A stretch of DNA of 64,000 nucleotides, from NCBI RefSeq assembly GCF_016862195.1, contig NZ_BOMM01000040.1, forward strand, positions 100,936 through 164,935. Direction: 5' to 3'. The notes beneath the pieces were generated by a model, which saw nothing but the letters and a program-made list of their open reading frames with translations, had not been told where the DNA came from and searched no databases. Both the position numbers and the translations under genes were made by a program. Origin of the DNA: Paractinoplanes ferrugineus (lineage in GTDB: Bacteria; Actinomycetota; Actinomycetes; Mycobacteriales; Micromonosporaceae). This document shows, piece after piece, positions 17,467 through 25,261 of this stretch; the stretch's first letter is position 1; the number at the start of each line of letters is the position of its first letter.

Positions 17467-18219
17467 CTATGCGGAGGTCCGCTGCTCCTCCTCGATGTGG
17501 GCGGTGATCGCGGCCAGGATGGCCGGCATGTGGTGGGTCAGGTAGAAGTGGCCGCCGGCGAACGTGGTGAAGGTGAACGGCCCGGTGGTGTGCCCGGCCC
17601 AGGCCCGCATCTCGGCGGCGTTCACCTTGGGGTCGGCGTCGCCCAGCAGCGCGTACACCGCGCAGGTCAACGGCGGCCCGGGAAGGTACTTGTAGGTCTC
17701 GATCGCCCGGTAGTCGTTGCGCAACGCCGGCATGATCATCTCGACGATGTCCGGCGTGTCGAACATCCGGGCGTCCGTTCCGTCGAGCCGGCGGAGCTCG
17801 GCCAGCACCCCGGCGTCGGACATCTCGTGCACCCGTTCGCCCCGGTCCACCGACGGCGCGAACCGTCCCGAGACGAACATGCCGCTCACCGCGATGCCCT
17901 CGGCCTGCAGTTGCCGGACGATCTCGAAGGCCACGGTGGAACCCATGCTGTGCCCGAAGAAGGTCAGGGGCCGGTCGGCGACCTGCCGGACGGCCGGGAC
18001 GATCTGCTCCGCCAGTTCCTGGATCGTCGCGGTGAAGGGCTCGTTTCGCCGGTCCTGGCGGCCCGGGTACTGCACCGCGAGGACGTCGACCGAGGGCGCC
18101 AGCGCCAGCGCGACGGGGTGATAGAAGGTCGCCGATCCGCCGGCGTGCGGCAGGCAGATCAGCCGGTGCGGGGCCTGTGGCGCGGAGCCGTAGCGGCGCA
18201 ACCAGGTCTCGGTGGACAA
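17467..18219 (-). CDS. Type II thioesterase (editing TE of the PKS cluster)
   Basis: About 250 residues from TTG 18219, picked because CGGAGG sits 8 nt upstream and TEII proteins normally begin with an (M)STxxWLRR-type sequence; a GTG at 18255 overlaps the preceding stop and is the alternative. The alpha/beta-hydrolase triad is visible: Ser in FFGHSMGSTV, Asp in LLGDADPKV and His in GGHFYLTHH; LPHAGGSA is the oxyanion strand. Type II thioesterases hydrolyse stalled or mis-primed acyl groups from carrier proteins of PKS or NRPS lines. It is co-transcribed behind the LAL regulator, marking the left edge of the cluster. Confidence 0.93.
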   Translation of the reverse strand: MSTETWLRRYGSAPQAPHRLICLPHAGGSATFYHPVALALAPSVDVLAVQYPGRQDRRNEPFTATIQELAEQIVPAVRQVADRPLTFFGHSMGSTVAFEIVRQLQAEGIAVSGMFVSGRFAPSVDRGERVHEMSDAGVLAELRRLDGTDARMFDTPDIVEMIMPALRNDYRAIETYKYLPGPPLTCAVYALLGDADPKVNAAEMRAWAGHTTGPFTFTTFAGGHFYLTHHMPAILAAITAHIEEEQRTSA

Positions 18220-18251
18220 CGGGCCGAACCTCCGGGAGAGGAAAGAGGGTC

Positions 18252-20978
18252 TCACAAGCTGTCGGTCAGCGCATCGAGCGCGTCGCGCCGGTCGATGCCG
18301 AGCTTGCGGTAGATCCGGGTCAGGTGCTGCTCGACGGTGCTCATCGTGATGAAGAGCATGCTGCTGATCTCGCGGTTGGTGTAGCCCTGGGAGGCAAGTC
18401 GGGCCACCTTGGCCTCGGCCCGGGACAGCTTGGTCGCGCGCTCCGTCCGGGCCGGCGGAGCGGAATAGGCCATTGCCACCGCGGGCTCAGCCCCGCGCCG
18501 GCGGGCCAGCTTCTCGGCGCGGCGCTGCACATCGCGTCCGGCGGCCAGCTCTCCGGCGCGCTGATAGGTGCGGGCCAGGACCTTGAGCGTGCGAGCCTGT
18601 TCCAACGATTCACCGTGGCGCTGCAGCGCGGTGACCGCCTCCCGTAACAGAGGCAACCCCTCGGCCGCCGGAAGGGTCTCAGCCAGCACGCGTATCGCGC
18701 GGCTGCTGCTCCACGACGACGCCGGGACGAGAGCCAGATGTTCACGCGTCAACCGGCGCGCGGTCTCCGGGTCTCCCTGTCGCAGGGCGACCTCGGCCAG
18801 TTCGGAGCGCCAGGGCAGCAACCCGGGAGCCTCCATTCCCCAGGATCGCAGGATGTCGCCGATCGCCCGCAGGTCGTCGGCCGCCGACTGCGGCGCGCCG
18901 GTCGCCAACTGGTGACGCGCACGGGCGCGCAGGTGCAACAACCCGTACGGGCTGCGGAGGAAGTCCTCGGGCAGCTCGACGGTGAGTTCCGCAGCGACCT
19001 CCTCGTGCCGGCCCTGTTCGGTCAGGGCCATCATCCGGACCGCACGCGGCAGCGCCACCAGGGCGCTCCAGGGCCCGCCCCGGGCCGCCTCGATCGCCTG
19101 CTGGGCGAGAGTCTCGGCCTGGACGAAGTCGCCACGCCACAGGGCTGCGGTCGCCTGAGCCGCGTCCAGCAGCAAATGCCACTGCGGCAGATCGGATGAG
19201 CCCGCCTCGCGGACGAACGACTCGTACCACGGCTGGGACTGCTCGAAGCACTCCAAGGCCAGCATGGTGAAGATGGCGACCTGACCCGCTTCCAGGTCGG
19301 ACGCCCGGGCGACGATCCGTTGCAGCACCTCGATCGCCCGGGCAGCCGCCTGCTCGGGGCTTCCGCCGGCGAGCAGACGAGGCAGGGTGACCGCCTGGAG
19401 CAGCCACGGGGAGCGGCCGATGACCTGCTCCGGGGCCAGCTCGACGGGCGCGCCGGCCGGGGTGCCGGGAAAGACGTGCCGGATCCACATGTCACTGATC
19501 GCGTGCTCGGTCCTTTCCCGCGGTCCGGTGCCATCGCCGCCGGACAGGGCAAGAAGGCTCCGGGCGTCTTCGGCTCGCACCTGCCAGGCCATCATCCGAG
19601 CCAGCCGGGCCGGCACCTCGCCCGCGAGGCCGCTCTCGCGCACGTTGCCGGCCAGCGACGCCAGCAGATCCCCGATGCGGCCCGGTTCGGACAACCACCG
19701 CACGTCAAGCAGTCGAGCCCGGATCGCGCCCCGGGCATCCGGCGCGGTGGACCAGTCCAGCGCGACGTTGAGCAACGCCGCGGCGGCCTCGAAGTCACGC
19801 TCTCGCAGCGCCTCCTCCGCCGCCTCGCACAACACGTCGGGCGCCCAGGACTGCGACGCCTCCGCGTTGGCCATCAGATGCCGGGCGACCACCGTCGCCG
19901 AAGCGCCGTCCTCGTGAAGCACTTCCGCGGCGCGCAGATTCAACCGCCGCACCACAGCGGGCTCCGCGGCGGCCTGGACCGCCGCCTGCACACGCGAGCG
20001 CAGGAAGTGACCGGGTGCGAGCAGGCCGATCGCGATGAGCTCGTCGAACAATTCGCTCAACCGGGCCACGGAAAAACCGAGCACCCGGCTCAGCGTCGCC
20101 GGATCACAGTGGTCGCCGAGCACTGCCAGCCCCTGGGCGACCTCCAGCAGTTCGGGGCTGTCGTGCAGATAGAGCAGATGTTGCACGGCCCGGCTGAACT
20201 CCGGCCCCACCCCCGCCTGCCACTGCGCCGCCGAGGCCGCCGTGACCAGGTCGTCCAGCGACGCCGCCAGCAGACTCGCGTTACCACCGATCGACGGATA
20301 GACCTGCCCGATCAGGGAGTTGTAGAGGTCATCAGGGAGCCGGCTGCGGAACAATTCGGAGACCCCGCCGGCTGACAACGGCCGCAGCTGCACGCGCCGG
20401 TACGGCCCCCGCAAACTCAACGACGGCGCCCTGCCGGTCAAGACGCTGCTGCGCCAGGCGACAACCCCGAGGACCGCGCCGGAGCCCGCGAGGCGGGACA
20501 GCTCCTCGAGAAAGCGGCGGCACGCCGGGTCAAGAAGATTGGCGTCGTCCGCGATGACCGCCACCGGGGTCAGCCGGCTCATCCTGGCCAGCATCGCCGC
20601 CAGTTCGGCGGGATCGTCGTGCGGTACATCGCCGATCCGGTCGGTGATCAGGCGCCGAGCGGTACCCAGCAGGGTGCTGGAATCGTCTGCGCGGTCACCG
20701 GAGGCGAACAGGACCTGCAGGCCGCGGTCACGGGCCATCCGGCTGGCCGCGCGCAGCAACGCCGAGCGCCCGAAGCCGGCCGGGCCGGTCACCACTGTCA
20801 TCCCGCCGGTGCCGACACTGCCCTGCGCGATGGAGTCCGCGATCACCAACAGCTCGGCCTCCCGCTCGGCCAGCTTGGGCTCGAACGGTGTGGCCGGTTC
20901 CCCGACCATCTGCAGCAACTTACCCCTCTGCATTTCGGGAGCGGGTGTCAGCTCAGGATTCATGCACCGTAAGACCAT
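18252..20978 (-). CDS. LAL-type LuxR regulator, likely cluster activator
   Basis: 908 residues, typical of large ATP-binding LuxR (MalT/LAL) regulators. The N-terminal P-loop is GPAGFGRS (65-72), with Arg71 where Walker A normally has Lys; Walker B is VAVIADDANLLD (139-150). A long helical repeat region follows, and the C-terminal LuxR helix-turn-helix occupies about 845-905 (SQGYTNREISSMLFITMSTV). The ATG at 20978 is set by GAGGAAG just upstream; the third codon is the rare leucine codon TTA (20972-20970), which in streptomycetes places a gene under bldA tRNA control. The gene faces away from the biosynthetic genes. The G-rich direct repeats in the cluster are plausible targets. The Lys-to-Arg change may weaken ATP use. 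Confidence 0.93.
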   Translation of the reverse strand: MVLRCMNPELTPAPEMQRGKLLQMVGEPATPFEPKLAEREAELLVIADSIAQGSVGTGGMTVVTGPAGFGRSALLRAASRMARDRGLQVLFASGDRADDSSTLLGTARRLITDRIGDVPHDDPAELAAMLARMSRLTPVAVIADDANLLDPACRRFLEELSRLAGSGAVLGVVAWRSSVLTGRAPSLSLRGPYRRVQLRPLSAGGVSELFRSRLPDDLYNSLIGQVYPSIGGNASLLAASLDDLVTAASAAQWQAGVGPEFSRAVQHLLYLHDSPELLEVAQGLAVLGDHCDPATLSRVLGFSVARLSELFDELIAIGLLAPGHFLRSRVQAAVQAAAEPAVVRRLNLRAAEVLHEDGASATVVARHLMANAEASQSWAPDVLCEAAEEALRERDFEAAAALLNVALDWSTAPDARGAIRARLLDVRWLSEPGRIGDLLASLAGNVRESGLAGEVPARLARMMAWQVRAEDARSLLALSGGDGTGPRERTEHAISDMWIRHVFPGTPAGAPVELAPEQVIGRSPWLLQAVTLPRLLAGGSPEQAAARAIEVLQRIVARASDLEAGQVAIFTMLALECFEQSQPWYESFVREAGSSDLPQWHLLLDAAQATAALWRGDFVQAETLAQQAIEAARGGPWSALVALPRAVRMMALTEQGRHEEVAAELTVELPEDFLRSPYGLLHLRARARHQLATGAPQSAADDLRAIGDILRSWGMEAPGLLPWRSELAEVALRQGDPETARRLTREHLALVPASSWSSSRAIRVLAETLPAAEGLPLLREAVTALQRHGESLEQARTLKVLARTYQRAGELAAGRDVQRRAEKLARRRGAEPAVAMAYSAPPARTERATKLSRAEAKVARLASQGYTNREISSMLFITMSTVEQHLTRIYRKLGIDRRDALDALTDSL

Positions 20979-21404
20979 TCGACTTCCTCACGAACGGGAA
21001 AAGGTCCTTCGTGTACACCTTATTATTGTTCTTGTTTCAAGTGTGTGACGGGCCCGACGGAAAAAATTCCGCCTCTCGGGAACCGTAGTCGACTCGCCGA
21101 GAATGCGACCAGGCGGGATCACGAAGCACGCCGGGACGCTCACCCTCGGCGACGCCCACATACGTGACGGCCGCAACATCAGCCCCTCTCCCCATCCGGC
21201 AAACAGCCGACAAATGGCCAGCTGAACGCGCATTTCCAGCCGGTCCGACGAGGTGATGCCACTCGCGTCCGGACGGCGCCGGCCGGCCGACAGTCGCTGC
21301 CGGTAGCTGTCCAGCGGCTCAGCAGGGCCGCCGAAAAGACCTATTTAATCCGAAAATTATACCCGGAAGCCCCGAGGCGCCTGCCCGTGCACGCTCACTC
21401 CACC

Positions 21405-21433
21405 TTGACACCGGCGAACGTTACGTATATAGC
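21405..21433 (+). promoter_or_regulatory. Candidate sigma-70-type promoter
   Basis: TTGACA (21405-21410) and TATAGC (21428-21433) are separated by exactly 17 bp. It reads toward the six-gene operon but lies about 430 bp upstream of it, so it would give a long 5' leader or drive a non-coding transcript. Confidence 0.4.
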
Positions 21434-21615
21434 GGCTCGGCCGGATGACCCGTCCTCACCCGTCGCCGACATCTAGACGAGCACGAATGCGTAACCGGCC
21501 ATTGACAATGCCCTGAAACCCCCTTGCCGGAATCGTCCGCCGGAGAATCTTGAATAGACACCGATTAACTTTTACCACTGTCGTCGAACCGGCGTCGCAT
21601 AGGCGACCGGGGCAT

Positions 21616-21632
21616 TAGGGGGGTACTAGGGG
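21616..21632 (+). promoter_or_regulatory. G-rich direct-repeat operator candidate, site 1
   Basis: TAGGGGGG-TAC-TAGGGG, 11-bp period. One of five matching sites, all in front of cluster genes; 227 bp upstream of the first operon start. Confidence 0.6.
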
Positions 21633-21737
21633 TGCCCCTCGTCGGGAAAAGGCCGTTCACCGGGAGTTCACCCGTGACCGGCCGGTCCGGGCGCTACCAC
21701 CCGGCCGGATGCCCGCCCGTCGCCGCCGCGACCGATG

Positions 21738-21753
21738 CCCCTATCACCCCCTA
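21738..21753 (-). promoter_or_regulatory. G-rich direct-repeat operator candidate, site 2
   Basis: On the minus strand this reads TAGGGGG-TGA-TAGGGG, 10-bp period, identical to site 4. It lies about 105 bp upstream of the first operon start. Confidence 0.65.
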
Positions 21754-21858
21754 CCTCCGGCAACGGCACCCCTAAGGGGCTGCAATCGCCGGAACAACAG
21801 TGCGTGAATGAAATCGGCATTACCGGGTCGAGGAGGGATTCATCATCGTGGCGCGGCC

Positions 21859-22956
21859 ATGAATACGCACTGGGACGAGTTGGTGGTCGCGCCAGTGACC
21901 ATCACGCCGACCAAGCCCTTGACACCCACCCACGTCAAAGGTCTTTTGTGGACGGACGTGCTGACCAAGGCGAGCCGCCGGATCGGCCGCACCCGGCTGG
22001 TCTGGAATCCGCGGATGGCTCACCTGACCACTCAGACCACCGCCTTCTGGTGGCATCTCGACCGGACCGAGCCGGAGACCGATTGGGGCACGGAGTCCGA
22101 GGCCTCGATCGGCGGCCGCTACGTCCGCTTCCACCAGGGCCGTCCCGTCGTCGAGCCGCGGCAGCTCGACCCGTATTTCGAGCGGGTCGAACAGACCGGG
22201 TGGATCCATCCGGCCGCTCGCCGACTGCTCGGAATCTGGAAAGCCCAGCTCGGCCAGCTCAACGTGGCGGATCCCGGCCTCACCGACCAACGGCCGCTGG
22301 CCGCCGGCACCGGCGAGACGCTCGACCGGCTCGCCGACCGGCGCCTGCTGATCGACCACCGGCGTTACGGCGGCCCGATCCTGCTCGACGCAGCCCGCTG
22401 GGGCATGCCCGTCCGGCAACTGGTCAGCACGGCCGGACACGCCAACTATCTGCTACCCATCCTGCGTGAGCTACTGCCGGCGATCCGGCCCGGGCGGCTG
22501 TTCGTCCTGCTCTACGACGACGGGCTCAACGCCGACTACACCATGCTGGAGCGGGTGTTGGCCGAGTTCGGGGCGACGGTCACCCGTCTGCCGCTGAGCC
22601 GGGTGCCGATCGGCGGCCGGGTGGTGTCCAGCAAGTACGGCGGCTGGGCCGGTTCCACTCTGGGCGACATCGCCGCCACCGAGGGCTCAGCCGACCGGGC
22701 CGCGTACCGGCTGGGCATGCGCATGTACTTCGTCGGATCCCTCGATCGCGGCTCGACCCAGTCCTTCCGCATCGATCTGCTGCGCCGCCGCGTCGGCCGA
22801 GCCGCCCGGATCCTTGCCCTCGGGCCGGCCTCCGCCGAGTGGCTGCCCGATCTCGGCCGGCCGGCCGGCTACGTCGACCCCCACCGGCTCACCACCGCGG
22901 TCTTCGGGCCGCGGCCGCGGGCGCTCTCCCCCGGGATACGAGGGATATTCGGATGA
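21859..22956 (+). CDS. Unrecognised protein, first gene of the six-gene operon
   Basis: 365 residues from the ATG at 21859. An in-frame ATG at 21808 is possible, but its first codons (including a TTA) look non-coding; a strong GAGGAGG at 21828-21834 is too far from 21859, so the start is uncertain. No signal peptide, membrane span or motif that I recognise. The C-terminal half looks Rossmann-like: a strand RLFVLLYDDGLNADYTMLE, then GATVTRLPLSRVP, a glycine-rich SSKYGGWAGSTLG, and a further strand RAARILALGPAS. The N-terminal half is Trp/Arg-rich (FWWHLDRTEPETDW). The stop overlaps the next ATG (ATGA), so it works with the following genes. A transferase or synthetase role is possible but not shown. 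Confidence 0.7.
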   Translation: MNTHWDELVVAPVTITPTKPLTPTHVKGLLWTDVLTKASRRIGRTRLVWNPRMAHLTTQTTAFWWHLDRTEPETDWGTESEASIGGRYVRFHQGRPVVEPRQLDPYFERVEQTGWIHPAARRLLGIWKAQLGQLNVADPGLTDQRPLAAGTGETLDRLADRRLLIDHRRYGGPILLDAARWGMPVRQLVSTAGHANYLLPILRELLPAIRPGRLFVLLYDDGLNADYTMLERVLAEFGATVTRLPLSRVPIGGRVVSSKYGGWAGSTLGDIAATEGSADRAAYRLGMRMYFVGSLDRGSTQSFRIDLLRRRVGRAARILALGPASAEWLPDLGRPAGYVDPHRLTTAVFGPRPRALSPGIRGIFG

Positions 22957-23672
22957 GCGGATCCCCGCAGGAGTTGCTCGCGGCCGCCGCCGTCGCCCGG
23001 CTGGAGGACGCCGCCGGCAGCGGCACCGCAGGACCCGGGCTGAGCGTCGCGGTGGTGGTCCAGGACTTCGAGGCGGAACCCTTCTTCCGCTCGGTGATCC
23101 AGTTCGCCCTGGCCGTACCGAAGGCGGAGGGCGAAGCCTGGCAACGGGCCTTCACCCGGACCATCTTCCTGGCCGGCCGGCCCGACAGCCTGGCGCAGCG
23201 CTTCACCGCCGACCTGAACGGTCCGGCGGGGTCCGTCGCCTGGTACGGACCGGCCCGGGAGAAGCAGCTGCGTAACCTGTCGCGGATGCTGCGCGCCTTC
23301 CAGGGCGACGCACCGGTTCTTCCGCCACCGGGGAGTGTCCTCGTGCGAGCGCCCGGACCGCCGAGCGGGACCGAGCACACGGCGACGATCGCGACCAGGG
23401 ACGTCAGCTTCGCCGGCTACCTGGTGCACACCCACCACCTGTTCGCCGAGGCGACCTTGCGGGGGCTGATCCGCCCCGGCGACACCATCCGCGTCGAGCA
23501 CCGCGGCGAGCTCGACGGCCCGCTGATCCGGACCGCGCTGGATCCGGCGCTCGCACCCGGCGTGCAGACCCGGATCACCCATGACGGCCGCGACCCCGAC
23601 CGGCTCCGCTTGTACGCGGTGCTCGTCGCGGGGAGAAAAGGAGACGAGCCATGCAAGCCGACCGCGTCCTGA
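22953..23672 (+). CDS. Unrecognised protein, second gene of the six-gene operon
   Basis: 239 residues from the ATG at 22953, which overlaps the previous stop by 4 nt. There are no membrane spans or signal peptide. Visible features include a strand LSVAVVVQDFEAEPFFRSV and a C-terminal block with paired His residues (GYLVHTHHLFAEATLRGL) followed by PGDTIRVEHRGELDG, a beta-rich tail. I cannot assign a family; the His-His pair could be a metal or catalytic site. Its 3' end overlaps the GH3 gene by 22 nt, a sign of tight coupling. Confidence 0.7.
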   Translation: MSGSPQELLAAAAVARLEDAAGSGTAGPGLSVAVVVQDFEAEPFFRSVIQFALAVPKAEGEAWQRAFTRTIFLAGRPDSLAQRFTADLNGPAGSVAWYGPAREKQLRNLSRMLRAFQGDAPVLPPPGSVLVRAPGPPSGTEHTATIATRDVSFAGYLVHTHHLFAEATLRGLIRPGDTIRVEHRGELDGPLIRTALDPALAPGVQTRITHDGRDPDRLRLYAVLVAGRKGDEPCKPTAS

Positions 23673-25261
23673 CGGAACAGCAACGGCTCCTGAGCACGCT
23701 GGAACGCCCCGAGCAGGTACAGAGCGAGCTGCTCGCCGGCATCCTCGCGACCAACCAGGACACCGACTACAGCCGCGTACACGCATTGTCCAAGGTGGGC
23801 GATGCGGACGAGTACCGCCGGGCCGTGCCGATCCGGACCCACGAGGATCTGATGCCGTGGATCGACCGGATGCTGGCGGGCGAATCCCGCGTGCTGACCG
23901 CCGAGGACCCGGTCATGTACTTCTCCTCGAGCGGCAGCACCGGCCGGGAGAAACACATCCCGGTGACACCGAGCTACATGCGCGAGGTCTTCCTACCGTT
24001 CTACTACGCCTCGTTCGGCGTGCTGGTCCGGTCGATGCCACAGCTCCTGAGCTCCGCCGACGAGGTGCTCAACCTCTGGCAGGACCCGGGCTCGCCGAAG
24101 GGCAGCACCCGCGGCGGCCAGCAGCACATCGGCCCGAGCCAGGTCGACTACCAGCAGTTCGGGGAGAGCAGCGCGGCCGCCCCGGGCGGGAACGCGTCGT
24201 GGAGCCGGATCCCGCCGGAGCTGGCCGATGCGGACCCCTACGAACGCGCCTACTTCAAGCTGCGGCTGGCCGCGGAGCAGAACATCCGCCTGCTCATCGC
24301 CGTCAACCCGGCCCTGGCCGCGGGCCTGCCCTACCAGCTGGCCCAGGTGTGGCCGCGGCTGGTGGAGGAGATCCGGGCCGGCACTCTGGGCGGCCGGCCC
24401 CACGGCACCCCCGATCCCGTACGCGCCGACGAGATCGCCCGGCACGCGGCCGAACACGGCACCCTCCGGCCCCGCGATCTGTGGCCGGAGCTGTCGGCCA
24501 TCGTCGTGTGGAACAGCGCGCTGGGCTCGCTCTATCTGCCGAACCTGAGCGAATCGTACGGCCCGGGGGTCGAGTTGATCGACGCACCGATCGCCTCGTC
24601 CGAGGGTCCCGCAGCCGTGCCGGTCGACCGCAGCCCGCTCGGAGCGCCGCTCTACCTCCCCGGCTGCTTCTACGAATTCGTCCCGGCCGACCGGCGCCTG
24701 ACCGAGGACGCCGAGACCGTGCTGGCCCACGAGCTCGAGGTCGGCCGCGACTACCACCTGGTGGTCAGCCACCTCGGTGGTCTCTACCGCTGCGCGATCA
24801 CCGACGTGGTCGAGGTGACCGGTCACCTCGGGCGGACCCCGCGCATCCGGTACGCCGGTCGCGGGGTCGAACGGCCGTTGGCCGGGATCCGGCTGACCGA
24901 GCCCAGCGTGATCCGCGCCCTGGCCGCCGCCGTCGCCGACACCGGCGCCCGGCTGCGCAATGCCACCGTCAAGCCGGCCGGGGACCGCTATCAGGTCGCG
25001 GTGGCCGGCGACCTCCCCGAAGGCTTCGCCGCGGCGCTCGACGCCCGGCTCGGTGAGACCGCGGACGGTTATCGGGCGGCCCGTACGGCCGGGACCCTGG
25101 CCCCGGTGCAAGTCGTGCGCGTACACCACGACGCGTTCCTGCACGAGTGGGAACGGAGTATCCGGGCCGGGCAGCGACCATCCCGGGTGAAGGACCGGAT
25201 CTTCCTGCCCGGTACCGAGACCTGGGCGCGGATCGTCACCGACCAGGAGGTTGCCGCATGA
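23651..25261 (+). CDS. GH3-family acyl-adenylating enzyme (putative acyl-amide synthetase)
   Basis: 536 residues, the usual GH3 length. All three adenylate-binding motifs of GH3 enzymes can be read: YFSSSGSTGREKHIP (phosphate loop, about residue 89), PIASSEG (adenine pocket) and LYRCAITDVVEV (the YRxGD-like motif). Plant GH3 proteins activate a carboxylic acid as acyl-AMP and join it to an amino acid; bacterial members do similar chemistry with other acids and amines. Here the acid could be a polyketide, a starter acid or a product of the neighbouring reductase/kinase. GGAG precedes the ATG at 23651. The stop overlaps the next start (ATGA). Confidence 0.88.
   Translation: MQADRVLTEQQRLLSTLERPEQVQSELLAGILATNQDTDYSRVHALSKVGDADEYRRAVPIRTHEDLMPWIDRMLAGESRVLTAEDPVMYFSSSGSTGREKHIPVTPSYMREVFLPFYYASFGVLVRSMPQLLSSADEVLNLWQDPGSPKGSTRGGQQHIGPSQVDYQQFGESSAAAPGGNASWSRIPPELADADPYERAYFKLRLAAEQNIRLLIAVNPALAAGLPYQLAQVWPRLVEEIRAGTLGGRPHGTPDPVRADEIARHAAEHGTLRPRDLWPELSAIVVWNSALGSLYLPNLSESYGPGVELIDAPIASSEGPAAVPVDRSPLGAPLYLPGCFYEFVPADRRLTEDAETVLAHELEVGRDYHLVVSHLGGLYRCAITDVVEVTGHLGRTPRIRYAGRGVERPLAGIRLTEPSVIRALAAAVADTGARLRNATVKPAGDRYQVAVAGDLPEGFAAALDARLGETADGYRAARTAGTLAPVQVVRVHHDAFLHEWERSIRAGQRPSRVKDRIFLPGTETWARIVTDQEVAA

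Larger units (their letters stand above)
20979..21858. other. 0.88-kb divergent regulatory region
   Basis: This is the long spacer between the LAL regulator (left) and the first operon (right). It contains an A+T-rich stretch in front of the regulator (21020-21050), a promoter-like TTGACA/TATAGC pair (21405-21433), two G-rich direct-repeat sites (21616-21632, 21738-21753) and a CCCCTTAGGGG palindrome (read on the minus strand, about 21768-21779). No protein-coding frame is supported. Confidence 0.6.

Noticed and set aside
21808..21858. Upstream ATG for the first operon gene
   Set aside because: The added codons include TTA and show poor third-position GC; the ATG at 21859 fits coding composition better, though the ribosome-binding site favours neither.
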